A stretch of DNA of 64,000 bases from Dongia_B sp035539215. Its GTDB lineage: Bacteria; Pseudomonadota; Alphaproteobacteria; Dongiales; Dongiaceae. The position numbers were made by a program, and so were the translations under genes. The notes beneath the pieces were generated by a model. The model had not been told where the DNA came from and did no database searches. It saw only the letters and a list, made by a program, of their open reading frames with translations. Below, one piece after another: positions 17,409 to 26,009 of the stretch; the stretch's first letter is position 1; every line of letters starts with the position of its first letter. The stretch covers positions 4,589 to 68,588 of the forward strand of contig DATLIX010000058.1 in the NCBI GenBank assembly GCA_035539215.1, in the 5' to 3' direction.

Positions 17409-17822
17409 ATGATGCAAATCCAACCCTATCTGCTTTTCGATGGCCGCTGCGAAGAGGCAATCGCCTTCTACCAGAAGGTATTGAAGGCCGAAGTGGTCAT
17501 GAAAATGCATTTCAAGGATGCGCCGGATCAATCGATGGTCCAGCCCGCACATCGCGACAAGATCATGCATTCGACACTGCGTATCGGCGATTCCATCCTG
17601 CTCGCCTCCGACGGCCACTGCGGGGGCAACGCCAAGTTCGAAGGCTTCTCGCTCTCCTTCACGGCCGCCAACGATGCGGAGGCGGAGCGCATCTTCGCGG
17701 CGCTTGGCGAGGGCGGCGAGGTGCGCATGCCGATGAGCCCGACCTTCTTTGCCACCCGCTTAGGCATGCTGGCGGATCGCTTCGGCGTCGGCTGGATGGT
17801 GATCGTGCCGAAGGAAATGTGA
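17409..17822 (+). CDS. PhnB/YjdN-like VOC-family protein
   Basis: A 137-residue vicinal-oxygen-chelate fold protein of the PhnB type: MQIQPYLLFDGRCEEAIAFYQKVLKAEV at the start, HSTLRIGDSILLASDG in the middle and FGVGWMVIVPKEM at the end. Such proteins are small dimers of unclear reaction, frequently grouped with YciI-like genes and ArsR regulators, as here. A GAGAGGAC ribosome site precedes the ATG. It lies 13 bp before the YciI-like gene. Confidence 0.88.
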   Translation: MMQIQPYLLFDGRCEEAIAFYQKVLKAEVVMKMHFKDAPDQSMVQPAHRDKIMHSTLRIGDSILLASDGHCGGNAKFEGFSLSFTAANDAEAERIFAALGEGGEVRMPMSPTFFATRLGMLADRFGVGWMVIVPKEM

Positions 17823-17835
17823 GGAGAGGAAGATC

Positions 17836-18264
17836 ATGCGCTTCATGCTGATCCGCAAGGCGGATAAGGAAACCGAAGCCGGCATCATGCCGAGCCGGGA
17901 ATTGCTGGCGGCGATGGGTGCCTATATGGAGGAAATGGGCCAGGCCGGGATCTTGCGCGGCGGTGACGGGTTGAAGCCCAGCTCCACGGGCGTTCGGATG
18001 AAGTTCTCCGGCGGCGAGCCGCAGGTGATGAAAGGCCCCTTCGGGGAACCGTCGCATCTGGTCGCCGGCTATTGCCTGATCGATGTTCCTACGCTTGAGG
18101 AGGCGATCGGCTGGATGCGCCGCTGGCCGGTCCTCGATGGCCATGGCGAAGCCGAACTCGAATTGCGGCCTTTTTTCGAAGCCGAGGATTTCGGCGCCGA
18201 GTTCACGCCGGAAATGCGGGCGGCCGAGGACAGGTTGCGCACCGATATCGCCAGGAAGTGCTGA
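17836..18264 (+). CDS. YciI-like (DGPF-type) protein
   Basis: A 142-residue YCII-related protein. The start MRFMLIRKADKETEAG, the central VMKGPFGEPSHLVAGYCLIDVPTLEEAIGWMRRWP and the acidic end ELRPFFEAEDF are typical of the DGPFAETKE group. The reaction is unknown. It is the last gene of the ArsR-DUF899-PhnB-YciI group. A strong GC hairpin follows and separates it from the convergent acyl-CoA dehydrogenase gene. Confidence 0.88.
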   Translation: MRFMLIRKADKETEAGIMPSRELLAAMGAYMEEMGQAGILRGGDGLKPSSTGVRMKFSGGEPQVMKGPFGEPSHLVAGYCLIDVPTLEEAIGWMRRWPVLDGHGEAELELRPFFEAEDFGAEFTPEMRAAEDRLRTDIARKC

Positions 18265-18274
18265 GGCCGGGCAT

Positions 18275-18306
18275 GGCGGCGGCGGTGCTTGCGTGCCGCC
18301 GCCGCC
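18275..18306. terminator. GC-rich hairpin between convergent genes
   Basis: A perfect 11-bp stem (18275-18285 with 18296-18306, GGC/GCC repeats) and a 10-nt loop sit between the YciI-like gene and the end of the acyl-CoA dehydrogenase gene. There is no T-run, so it may be a bidirectional barrier rather than a classic intrinsic terminator. Confidence 0.4.
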
Positions 18307-18318
18307 GTCCCGGTGCGC

Positions 18319-19488
18319 TTACACCCAATCCGTATAGACGCCGAAGCCGCGCTTGCGGATCTGGCCGGCGATCACCACGCGCTGGATTTCCGAGGTGCCT
18401 TCCCAGATGCGGTCGACGCGGATATCGCGATAGAGCCGTTCGACCGGGTTCTCGCGCATATAGCCGCGGCCGCCGAGGATCTGCAGCGCTTTGTCGATGA
18501 CGCGGCCGGCCATCTCCGAGCAATGCAGTTTCAAGGCACTGGCGCGGGCATGGATCAGCTTGCGATCGAGCGCGTGATCGATTTCCCAGGCGACGCGATA
18601 AAGCATGGTCTTGGCGGCGAAGATCTCGACCGCCATATCGGCCAGCATGAATTCGATGGCCTGGAAATCGCGAATCGGCTTGCCGAACTGCACGCGCTTC
18701 GCCGCATAATCATTGGCGATTTCGGCGGCGCGGATGGCGGCCCCCACGGTATGGCTGGCGATCTGCAGCCGCGCCTCGACGAACCAGTCCTTGGTCAAGT
18801 CGAGGCCCTGGCCGATCTCGCCCAGCACGTTCTCCTGCGGCACGGCGACGCTGTCGAAACGCAGCTCTGCGTGGTCGAAGGCGAAATTATGCATGAATTT
18901 CGGCGAGCGCAGATGCGTCATGCCTTCGGCCGGCTTGTCGACCAGGAACAGGGTCGGCTTGTTTGGATCGCCGTCGACATGGGCATGGACGATGATGAAG
19001 TCGGAGGCATTATAGGAAGTGACGAACCATTTCTCGCCGGTGAGGTGCCAGCGGTCGCCCTTGAGCACGGCACTGGTTTCCACCTGGCGCGGATCGGACC
19101 CGGCATTGGCCTCGGTGATGGCGAAGCAGCCGCGGCGCTCACCGCGGCAGGACGGGATGAGATAGCGCTGCTTCTGCTCAGCCGTGCCGAACTTCAGGCT
19201 GACCGGCGGACGCCAGACGCAGGACCAGAGGCCGTTGGTGACGCGGCCCAGCTGCTCTTCCATCACCGTCTGTTCCAGCATGGTGAGGCCGAGCCCGCCA
19301 TGTTCGGCGCTGTGGTTGATGCCGGCGAGGCCCCAGTCGCGCACCTGCTGGCGCAAGGCGGCGCGGCGCTCCATCGGCAATTCGCCGTGCTCGTCGGCAA
19401 TGGGTTCCAGGGGAATGAGAATCTGGTCGACGAAATCGCGTGCCTTTGCCGCCAGCTGTTTTTCCCGTGCCGATAAGGTGAGGTCCAT
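18319..19488 (-). CDS. Acyl-CoA dehydrogenase
   Basis: A 389-residue FAD-dependent acyl-CoA dehydrogenase that introduces the trans-2 double bond into an acyl-CoA. Visible signatures are CFAITEANAGSDP (FAD/substrate region, about 125-137), the EKWFVTSYNASDF stretch, the helical C-terminal domain and RIWEGTSEIQR, whose Glu corresponds to the catalytic base of medium-chain enzymes. The length is normal. No other beta-oxidation gene is adjacent, so chain-length preference cannot be told. The LysR gene just upstream on the same strand may regulate it. Confidence 0.9.
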   Translation of the reverse strand: MDLTLSAREKQLAAKARDFVDQILIPLEPIADEHGELPMERRAALRQQVRDWGLAGINHSAEHGGLGLTMLEQTVMEEQLGRVTNGLWSCVWRPPVSLKFGTAEQKQRYLIPSCRGERRGCFAITEANAGSDPRQVETSAVLKGDRWHLTGEKWFVTSYNASDFIIVHAHVDGDPNKPTLFLVDKPAEGMTHLRSPKFMHNFAFDHAELRFDSVAVPQENVLGEIGQGLDLTKDWFVEARLQIASHTVGAAIRAAEIANDYAAKRVQFGKPIRDFQAIEFMLADMAVEIFAAKTMLYRVAWEIDHALDRKLIHARASALKLHCSEMAGRVIDKALQILGGRGYMRENPVERLYRDIRVDRIWEGTSEIQRVVIAGQIRKRGFGVYTDWV

Positions 19489-19580
19489 GGTCGCGCTCTT
19501 TCCGAAGTCTGATACCGATGATCAGGCTACGAAAATTGGCGACCGGTCACACGCCGCCTAATTGTCAGTCAGCTATGATC

Positions 19581-20576
19581 TCAGGGAATGCGGCGCGCCT
19601 TGCTCTGCGGCTTCCTGCCGGCCGGCTTCGGCGGCGCGCTCATTTCGGCCGGGGGCTCGGCGGGCAGTCGCTGCAAGGCCGTCATTTCATTCAGCAGCCA
19701 GTCGCGAACCAGCAGCGCCGGCTTGCGCAGCGGCCGGTTGCTGGTGGCGACCAGATAGTAGTTCCGGCCGGTGGTGAAGACATGCGGCGCCGCCGGCACC
19801 AAGCTGCCCTCGCCGAGCGCATGCGAGACGACATGACGCCAGCCAAGGGCAATGGCGCGGCCGCTGATCGCCGCCTGCAGCACCAGCGCATAATCGGAGA
19901 AGGTGAGGCTGCGGCTGCCGCGCAGTCCCGGCAGATCGAAAGCGGCGAGAAAGCGCGCCCAGGGCAGGCGCGTGGTGCCGGAAAGATGGGCGAGGGTGTG
20001 TCGCGTCATGTCGCAGCCCGGCGTCAGCGCCCCGTGCTGTTTCAGATAATCGGGCGAACAGACCGGCAGGATTTCCTCGGCCAGCAGCGGCCAGCGCAGA
20101 TGTTCGGCGTCATCCTGCGCGTCATAGCGGATACCGAAATCGACATCCTGGACCGGCCCCAGGGGCTCGCCGCGCATGACCTGGAAGCGCAGGTCGATAT
20201 CGGGAAACTGGGCTTCGAAAGCCGGCAAACGCGGCATGATCCAGTGCATGGCGAAAGCCGAGGAGATCGACAGGGTAACGGTGCCCTGCTCGCCGTGCTG
20301 GCTGCGAATATCCTCGATCGCCATTTCCACGCGCTGGAAGCTGCTGGTGACGGCGGCATAAAGCTGCCGGCCTTCTTCCGTCAACTCGATGCCGGTCGGT
20401 GCCCGGTGGAAGAGCTTGGCGCCGAGATGCGCCTCGAAACGGGCGATCATGCGGCTGACCGCCGATTGCGTGACCGACAGTTCGCCCGCGGCTTGGGTGA
20501 AGCTGAGATAGCGCGCGGCCGCCTCGAACACGAAGAGGGCGCTGGGCGAAGGAACGAGGCGGCGCAAGGAGGTCAT
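19581..20576 (-). CDS. LysR-family regulator, GcvA-like
   Basis: A 331-residue LysR-type regulator. The N-terminal helix-turn-helix (PSALFVFEAAARYLSFTQAAGELSVTQSAVSRMIARFE) is of the GcvA/AmpR type. The effector domain (about 95-300) includes VDFGIRYD and the late ALGWRHVVSHAL segment. The Lys/Arg-rich tail (KPAGRKPQSKARRIP) is extra. The start MTSLRRLVPSPSAL is typical; a longer open frame upstream is not conserved-looking. Co-oriented with the acyl-CoA dehydrogenase gene 92 bp downstream, which is a plausible target. Confidence 0.88.
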   Translation of the reverse strand: MTSLRRLVPSPSALFVFEAAARYLSFTQAAGELSVTQSAVSRMIARFEAHLGAKLFHRAPTGIELTEEGRQLYAAVTSSFQRVEMAIEDIRSQHGEQGTVTLSISSAFAMHWIMPRLPAFEAQFPDIDLRFQVMRGEPLGPVQDVDFGIRYDAQDDAEHLRWPLLAEEILPVCSPDYLKQHGALTPGCDMTRHTLAHLSGTTRLPWARFLAAFDLPGLRGSRSLTFSDYALVLQAAISGRAIALGWRHVVSHALGEGSLVPAAPHVFTTGRNYYLVATSNRPLRKPALLVRDWLLNEMTALQRLPAEPPAEMSAPPKPAGRKPQSKARRIP

Positions 20577-20724
20577 GATCTGAGCGCATGTAGTGGCGGT
20601 GCCCCATATGATCGCAGGCAGGGCTCTTTGACAAGCGATCTCGGCCAAGCGATCTCCCGGCAGGGCGCTCTCGGGCCAGGGTGATCTCCCGGCAGCGGGA
20701 GCTGGCGGCGCGGCGATCCGACTG

Positions 20725-21627
20725 TCAGGGGGTGACGAGACGCAGGCGGCCGCCGCGGCGGCTGGCATCCAGCGTTTCCAGGCGCTCCTGAAAGAAGCTG
20801 ATCAGCGTTGCTTTCAACGCCGTCTTGCCGCGCTCCAGCCCGAACACCGTCAATTCGACATCTTCCAGATCGGGAAAGCCGTCCTCCTCGGTGAGGACGC
20901 GCAATTCCGGCGGCAATGAACTCTCTGCGATAGCGGAAATGCCGAGCCCGGCCCGCACGGCGGCGACCACGCCATTGACGCTGTCGCTGGTATAGACGAT
21001 GCGCCAGGCCCGGTCGCGCGCCTGCAATGCCTCGACCGCCCGGCTGCGAAAGATGCAGGGCGCCGGCAGCACGCAAAGCGGCAGGACACCGGCGGCGTCG
21101 AGATCGAAGCCGCGGCTGCAGGCCCAGACGAGGGCCTCGCGGCGCAGTACCTGGCCGCGGGTTTCACCGTCATCGCGCTTGGCGATGGCGAGGTCGATCT
21201 CGCCTCGATCCAGCGCGGCGACCAAGGCGGCACTGCCACCGACCCGCACTTCTACGTCGACGGCAGAATAAACTTCGCGGAAGCGCGCCAGCAGGTCGGG
21301 CAGATATTCGGGCACGACATACTCGGCGACACCGAGACGCAGCGATCCGCTGGCCTCGTTCTGGGCGAAACGCTGCACCGTCTCGTCATTGAGGGCGAGA
21401 AGGCGCCGCGCATAGGTCAGCAACAGCTCACCGTCACGGGTGAGGGCGAGGCTGCGGCTGGTGCGGATGAAGACCTGCCGGCCCAGCACCTCTTCCAGTT
21501 TGCGGATCTTGATGCTCATGGCCGATTGGCTGCGGCCGAGCAGGCTGCCGGCCGTGGTGAAACCGCCGGTTTCGGCGATGGCAACGAAAGCCCGCAATCC
21601 TTCGAGGTCGAGATCGGTATAGCGCAT
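20725..21627 (-). CDS. LysR-family regulator
   Basis: A 300-residue LysR regulator. The DNA-binding domain is LEGLRAFVAIAETGGFTTAGSLLGRSQSAMSIKIRKLEE and the effector domain covers about 90-290. It is divergent from the alcohol dehydrogenase gene at 21782, the classic LysR arrangement. The shared upstream region contains repeated ATTTC/GAAAT half-sites. It probably controls that dehydrogenase and itself. The inducer is unknown. Confidence 0.9.
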   Translation of the reverse strand: MRYTDLDLEGLRAFVAIAETGGFTTAGSLLGRSQSAMSIKIRKLEEVLGRQVFIRTSRSLALTRDGELLLTYARRLLALNDETVQRFAQNEASGSLRLGVAEYVVPEYLPDLLARFREVYSAVDVEVRVGGSAALVAALDRGEIDLAIAKRDDGETRGQVLRREALVWACSRGFDLDAAGVLPLCVLPAPCIFRSRAVEALQARDRAWRIVYTSDSVNGVVAAVRAGLGISAIAESSLPPELRVLTEEDGFPDLEDVELTVFGLERGKTALKATLISFFQERLETLDASRRGGRLRLVTP

Positions 21628-21633
21628 CTATCT

Positions 21634-21673
21634 ATTTCAAAATGATATCGCAGAAATAGCAACTATGAATTTC
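21634..21673. promoter_or_regulatory. Probable LysR-type binding region
   Basis: Three alternating half-sites, ATTTC (21634-21638), GAAAT (21653-21657) and ATTTC (21669-21673), give two overlapping inverted repeats with 14- and 11-bp spacers in an AT-rich divergent promoter region between the LysR gene and the alcohol dehydrogenase gene. Confidence 0.4.
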
Positions 21674-21781
21674 TAATATTGATCGCGCCGCCTCATCTTT
21701 CAAGCGTGAGAACCAGCGGCCCTCAACCGTTGAATGAGCTCGGCCGCTCGATGGCCCGACCTGCAAGCAAGGAGAGCGAAG

Positions 21782-22795
21782 ATGAAAGCCGTAGGATATG
21801 TGACCAGCCGCCCGATCCAGGAAGCCGGCGCCCTGCAGGATCTCGACTTGCCGAAGCCGGCGCCGGGACCGCAGGACCTGCTGGTCAAAGTGGCGGCGAT
21901 CTCGGTCAATCCCGTCGACTATAAGGTGCGGAAAAGCCGCCAGGGTACGGCTGAAGCGCCGGTGGTGCTGGGCTGGGATGCCGTCGGCACGGTGGAGGCG
22001 GTCGGTTCCGCGGTTACCTCGTTCCGCCCAGGCGATGACGTTTTCTATGCGGGCGATCTCAATCGCCCCGGCAGCAATGCCGAATACCAGCTGGTGGACG
22101 CGCGGATTGTCGGCCGCAAGCCGCAGAGCCTCGATGCCTTGTCGGCGGCGGCCCTGCCGCTGACCGCCCTGACCGCCTATGAAATGCTGTTCGACCGGCT
22201 GGGCATCTCCCGGGGGGCCGGCGGCAACGGCAAGAAAGTGCTGATCATCGGCGGCGCCGGCGGCGTCGGCTCGATCGCCATCCAGCTGGCGCGGCAATTG
22301 ACCGAGCTCACCGTGATAGCCACCGCGTCGCGGCCGGAAACAATCGCCTGGGTCAAGGAGCGCGGCGCGCATCACGTCATCGATCACAGCAAGCCATTGC
22401 CGGGGGAACTCGCGCGGATGGGAATCGATGTCGTCGATTATATCTTCTCCACCAATGCCAGCGACAAGCATTGGGAGGGCATCACCACCACCATCGCGCC
22501 GCAGGGCAAGGTCGGCCTGATCGACGATCCGGAACCGATCGACGTGCGGATGCTCAAACGCAAGAGCGCCTCGCTGCATTGGGAGCTGATGTATACCCGC
22601 GCGCTATACGCAACGCCGGATATCAGCCGCCAGCACGACATCCTCAACGAGATCGCCGATCTGGTCGATAAAGGCATCATCAAGACCACGCTCGCGGAAA
22701 AATTCGGCACCATCAATGCCGCAAATGTTACGAAGGCCCATGCCTTGCTGGAAAGCGGCAAATCGATCGGCAAGATCGTGCTCGGCGGATTTTGA
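21782..22795 (+). CDS. Zinc-type alcohol dehydrogenase / quinone oxidoreductase family protein
   Basis: A 337-residue medium-chain reductase: N-terminal GroES-like domain (ISVNPVDYKVRKS, LGWDAVGTVEAVGSAVTSFRPGDDV) and NAD(P)-binding domain with VLIIGGAGGVGSIAIQLARQL. The catalytic and structural zinc ligands of true alcohol dehydrogenases are absent, so it is a quinone-reductase or enoyl-reductase-type enzyme despite the common name. An AAGGAG site 8 nt upstream fixes the start. It is divergent from the LysR gene, its likely regulator. Confidence 0.88.
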   Translation: MKAVGYVTSRPIQEAGALQDLDLPKPAPGPQDLLVKVAAISVNPVDYKVRKSRQGTAEAPVVLGWDAVGTVEAVGSAVTSFRPGDDVFYAGDLNRPGSNAEYQLVDARIVGRKPQSLDALSAAALPLTALTAYEMLFDRLGISRGAGGNGKKVLIIGGAGGVGSIAIQLARQLTELTVIATASRPETIAWVKERGAHHVIDHSKPLPGELARMGIDVVDYIFSTNASDKHWEGITTTIAPQGKVGLIDDPEPIDVRMLKRKSASLHWELMYTRALYATPDISRQHDILNEIADLVDKGIIKTTLAEKFGTINAANVTKAHALLESGKSIGKIVLGGF

Positions 22796-22987
22796 AATCC
22801 GCCGTTTTGCATGATTCCTGAGATGGCGGTGCGGGCGGCATGCGGCTCGAGGCCGTGCAACGCGGGCGGCGACGGCGATGCCATGCTATCCCGGCCTGTG
22901 CCGTTCCGCGGCGGCATCGTCAGGCTGGTGCCGCGCCGGCTCAGGCGCTAAATATCGCGGATCAATCATTGGCGGAGAGGTGCGGCG

Positions 22988-23971
22988 ATGGAAAAGCGGA
23001 CATTCGGCAGGCCCGGTTGGCAGGTATCCGCAATCGGTTTCGGCGCCTGGGCCATCGGCGGCAGCTGGGGCGATGTGCCGGAGCGCGATGCCGAAGCGGC
23101 GCTAAACGAGGCGCTCGATCGCGGCGTCACCTTCATCGATACGGCGGATGTCTATGGCAATGGGCGTTCCGAGAAACTGATCGCCAAAGTGCTGGCGGCG
23201 CGCGGTCATCAAAATGTCATCGTTGCAACCAAGGCCGGCCGCAAGATTTCGCCGCATGTCTCGGCCGGTTATACGGTGGAGGCCCTGACCGGCTATATCG
23301 AGGATTCACTGTGCAATCTGCAGGTGGAACGGCTCGGTCTTCTGCAACTGCATTGCCCGCCGACCGAGGTCTACAGCCGGCCGGAAATCTTCGCCGGTCT
23401 TGATCGGCTGGTCGCCGCCGGCAAGCTGCGCGCCTACGGCGTCAGCGTCGAAAAGATCGATGAAGCCATCAAGGCGCTGGATTATCCGATCGCCAGCATT
23501 CAGATCATCTTCAACATGTTCCGCCCGCGCCCGGCGGAAAAGCTCTTCGCGCTGACCAAGGAGAAAGGGGTCGGCATCATCGCCCGTGTGCCTTTGGCGA
23601 GCGGCCTGCTGACCGGCAAGCTGCGTGCGGATACGGTTTTCGATCCCGCCGACCACCGGCAGTTCAATCGCCATGGCGAGGCCTTCGATGTCGGCGAAAC
23701 CTTTTCCGGCGTGCCTTACGATGTCGGCCTCGCCGCTGTCGAGGAGTTGCGCGCCCTGGTGCCGCCGGGTGTGACCATGGCGCAATGGGCGCTACGCTGG
23801 ATCCTGATGTTCGATGCGGTGACGGCCGTGATTCCGGGCGCCAAGAATGCGAAACAAGCCGCCGACAATGTTGCTGCGGCGTCTTTGCCGCCCTTGGACG
23901 AAGCGCAGATGCGGGCGATTGCGGGGATCTATGACAAATATGTCCGCCAGCACGTGCATCAGCGCTGGTAG
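22988..23971 (+). CDS. Aldo/keto reductase
   Basis: A 327-residue NADPH-dependent aldo/keto reductase with the TIM-barrel motifs: catalytic Asp and Tyr in FIDTADVYGNGRSEKLI, Lys in VIVATKAGRK and the conserved LLQLHCPP (His). The C-terminal cofactor region VIPGAKNAKQAADNV is present. A GGAGAGG site precedes the ATG. The length is normal. It converges on the methyltransferase gene with a 14-bp gap. The substrate is unknown. Confidence 0.9.
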   Translation: MEKRTFGRPGWQVSAIGFGAWAIGGSWGDVPERDAEAALNEALDRGVTFIDTADVYGNGRSEKLIAKVLAARGHQNVIVATKAGRKISPHVSAGYTVEALTGYIEDSLCNLQVERLGLLQLHCPPTEVYSRPEIFAGLDRLVAAGKLRAYGVSVEKIDEAIKALDYPIASIQIIFNMFRPRPAEKLFALTKEKGVGIIARVPLASGLLTGKLRADTVFDPADHRQFNRHGEAFDVGETFSGVPYDVGLAAVEELRALVPPGVTMAQWALRWILMFDAVTAVIPGAKNAKQAADNVAAASLPPLDEAQMRAIAGIYDKYVRQHVHQRW

Positions 23972-23985
23972 AATACCGCCGGTGC

Positions 23986-24933
23986 CTACCAGTCGGACAT
24001 CAGCTTGGCGCCGGCCTTCTTGATCGCATAGAACCGGGCCACGCGCAGCAGGCCCTGCTCCATCGCTTCCAGGCGCTTGGTCCAAAGATTGAGCTCGGCG
24101 ATCACCGCGCCGGGATGCGCCTTTGCCGTGGCGAAGGTGGTCTGATCGCCTTGCGCGAAGTTCATCCAGCCCTGCAGGATCATCTTGCGATAATTCTCGG
24201 TGATATCCTCGCTGATGCGCAGGTCGAGATTGAGCTCGCCGAGGCGCTGTTCATACTGATCGGGACGCCAGAGGTCGAGCGGCGTCGCCTGAAAAGCGCG
24301 CAGCCGGGAATCGTTGGGCGAGATTCCTTCGCCCAGCACGAAATCCGTCATCGACAGCTGGCCGCGCGATTTGAGGCCCTTCTGCAGGGAGGAAAGGATG
24401 TCATATTTGCTTTCGAAGATATGCAGCGCTTCATGCGACAGGATGCAGTCAAAGCTGTTGGGCGCGACGTCGAATTCGCCGGGAACATAACGCTGGATAT
24501 CGGCCTTACGATCGAGGCCGGCAATCAGGGAAAGCTGCTTCCCGGCGCGCGACAGCTCCGCATCGCCCTCGTAACCGGTGACCCAGACGTCATATTCCTT
24601 GCTGACAACGCGTGAGGCGCCGCCCAGACCGGTACCGAAATCCATCATGCTTTTGCTGGGATCGAGCCCGAACGGCTTCACAAGGTTGAGCGCATGCGGC
24701 GGGCCACCGGGTTTATCGAAGCCGGCGCCCCAGACAAGTTGCGCAATACGGATTCGCGGGGTTTCCCAATCGGCCAGCGGCGCGACAGTCGGTGCAGCTT
24801 CCGTCTGAGGCAAGGTGAGGCTTGGTGCTCGACGCTGCCGCCGCACCTCTTCAAGTTCGGATTCGGGGAGAGCCTCATACCCTTCCCACCAGGCACGCAA
24901 TCTGGCCTTGAAACTGATCCCCGCCTTGGCCAT
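23986..24933 (-). CDS. SAM-dependent methyltransferase
   Basis: A class I methyltransferase of about 315 residues. Motif I is MMDFGTGLGGASRVVSKEYDVWVTGYEGD and the post-motif region is FDCILSHEALHIFESKYDILSSLQKGLKSRGQL. The N-terminal FKARLRAWWEGYE is shared with a group of alphaproteobacterial methyltransferases of unknown substrate. I chose the ATG at 24933 (MAKAGISF) because homologues begin there; an ATG at 24972 would add 13 residues. Neither has a strong ribosome site. A 7-bp inverted repeat lies upstream at 25095-25112. Confidence 0.8.
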   Translation of the reverse strand: MAKAGISFKARLRAWWEGYEALPESELEEVRRQRRAPSLTLPQTEAAPTVAPLADWETPRIRIAQLVWGAGFDKPGGPPHALNLVKPFGLDPSKSMMDFGTGLGGASRVVSKEYDVWVTGYEGDAELSRAGKQLSLIAGLDRKADIQRYVPGEFDVAPNSFDCILSHEALHIFESKYDILSSLQKGLKSRGQLSMTDFVLGEGISPNDSRLRAFQATPLDLWRPDQYEQRLGELNLDLRISEDITENYRKMILQGWMNFAQGDQTTFATAKAHPGAVIAELNLWTKRLEAMEQGLLRVARFYAIKKAGAKLMSDW

Positions 24934-25094
24934 CGACCGAAAACCCCGTTGCTGTACAGAACTCTTCTGCATCGTGACGCCGTGAACTGATTTCTGAACG
25001 GCGTGATCTTGCTGGCACGGAAGCCGCTGCCTACCCCATCAAGGCTTGGCGTTGCCATCGCAACGCAGGGTCCAAAGCGGCGAGACCCTTTGCT

Positions 25095-25112
25095 TATTAG
25101 ATACAGATCTAA
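25095..25112. promoter_or_regulatory. Inverted repeat upstream of methyltransferase gene
   Basis: ATTAGAT-N4-ATCTAAT, perfect 7-bp arms, in an AT-rich intergenic stretch. A second imperfect repeat GTCAC-N6-GTGAC follows at 25142-25157. These are regulator-type palindromes, but no regulator gene is adjacent. Confidence 0.3.
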
Positions 25113-25234
25113 TCGAAAGTTTATAAGAAATCATTAGCTCCGTCACACCTTGGTGACAGATTTTAAATAGGATTTTAAGGGTATTCTATAGATTGCGAGC
25201 GTTTCAGGCTGGCGGCCGGCACATCATGCGATGT

Positions 25235-25936
25235 TCAGCGCAAGGCCATCTGCATTGGCTCATCCGCGTGCCAGGTCGCGGGGCGCAGGGCGGCAAGGTC
25301 GCGGCGGACTGCCATCGACGTTTCACGCAAGATCAATCGCGCGGCCTGAATCATCGTTGCCAAGGGCATGGTGCGCGCAGGCTCCGTGCGGCGATCCTGT
25401 TCCGCCGCCAGCTGCTCGGTCGAGGGCGGCACATGTACGAACCCGCAGAGCGGCGTCAGCGGCTTCTTCGCGCAAAGCGCCAGCATGTGGAACAAGGTCG
25501 CATTGCAGAGATAGCGCCCGGCATCGTTCGATGGCCTGGCCTTGATCTGCGTCATCGCCAGGGCGGTGCAGATTTCCGTCACGGGGAATGTCGACAGGCG
25601 ATAGGGCGGTCCGCCCGCATCCAGTTCGACACCTTTGATCAGCGCGCCGGCATTATCGGGCAGGGTGAAATCGGCTCGGTTGGCGGCCCGGGTTTCGATC
25701 GCGATGCCCTCGGCGTCGAGGTCCAGGCCGAAGCCGATCACCACTGCCGGATCGACCTCATCCACCAGACTCTTGAGCCGATCCCGATGGCCGTCATAGA
25801 CGACCGGCATGATCCGGCCGACGATCTGTCGGCCATCGATGCGGCTGCCGTGCAGCGCCGCCACGATATCCATGGTCGGATTACCGACGATGCCGCCGAA
25901 GGGCTCAAATCCGGTGACCAGGATTGTCTCTGACAC
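25235..25936 (-). CDS. pcp: Pyroglutamyl-peptidase I (pyrrolidone-carboxylate peptidase)
   Basis: A C15-family cysteine peptidase that removes N-terminal pyroglutamate. The catalytic triad is readable: Glu in IETRAANRADFTLPDN, Cys in DAGRYLCNATLF and His in CGFVHVPPS. The N-terminal LVTGFEPFGG is the family start, so I place the start at GTG 25936 (233 residues); a TTG at 26047 would add 37 non-conserved residues. The C-terminus is slightly longer than in Bacillus Pcp. It lies directly downstream of the DHA2 exporter on the same strand and may be cotranscribed. Confidence 0.85.
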   Translation of the reverse strand: MSETILVTGFEPFGGIVGNPTMDIVAALHGSRIDGRQIVGRIMPVVYDGHRDRLKSLVDEVDPAVVIGFGLDLDAEGIAIETRAANRADFTLPDNAGALIKGVELDAGGPPYRLSTFPVTEICTALAMTQIKARPSNDAGRYLCNATLFHMLALCAKKPLTPLCGFVHVPPSTEQLAAEQDRRTEPARTMPLATMIQAARLILRETSMAVRRDLAALRPATWHADEPMQMALR

Positions 25937-26009
25937 GCTCCGACTCGCAGCTCGAGTGGCATTAACCACGACAAGAGTAAGCAGGCGGGGGGCATGCTGC
26001 AAGCCGTTC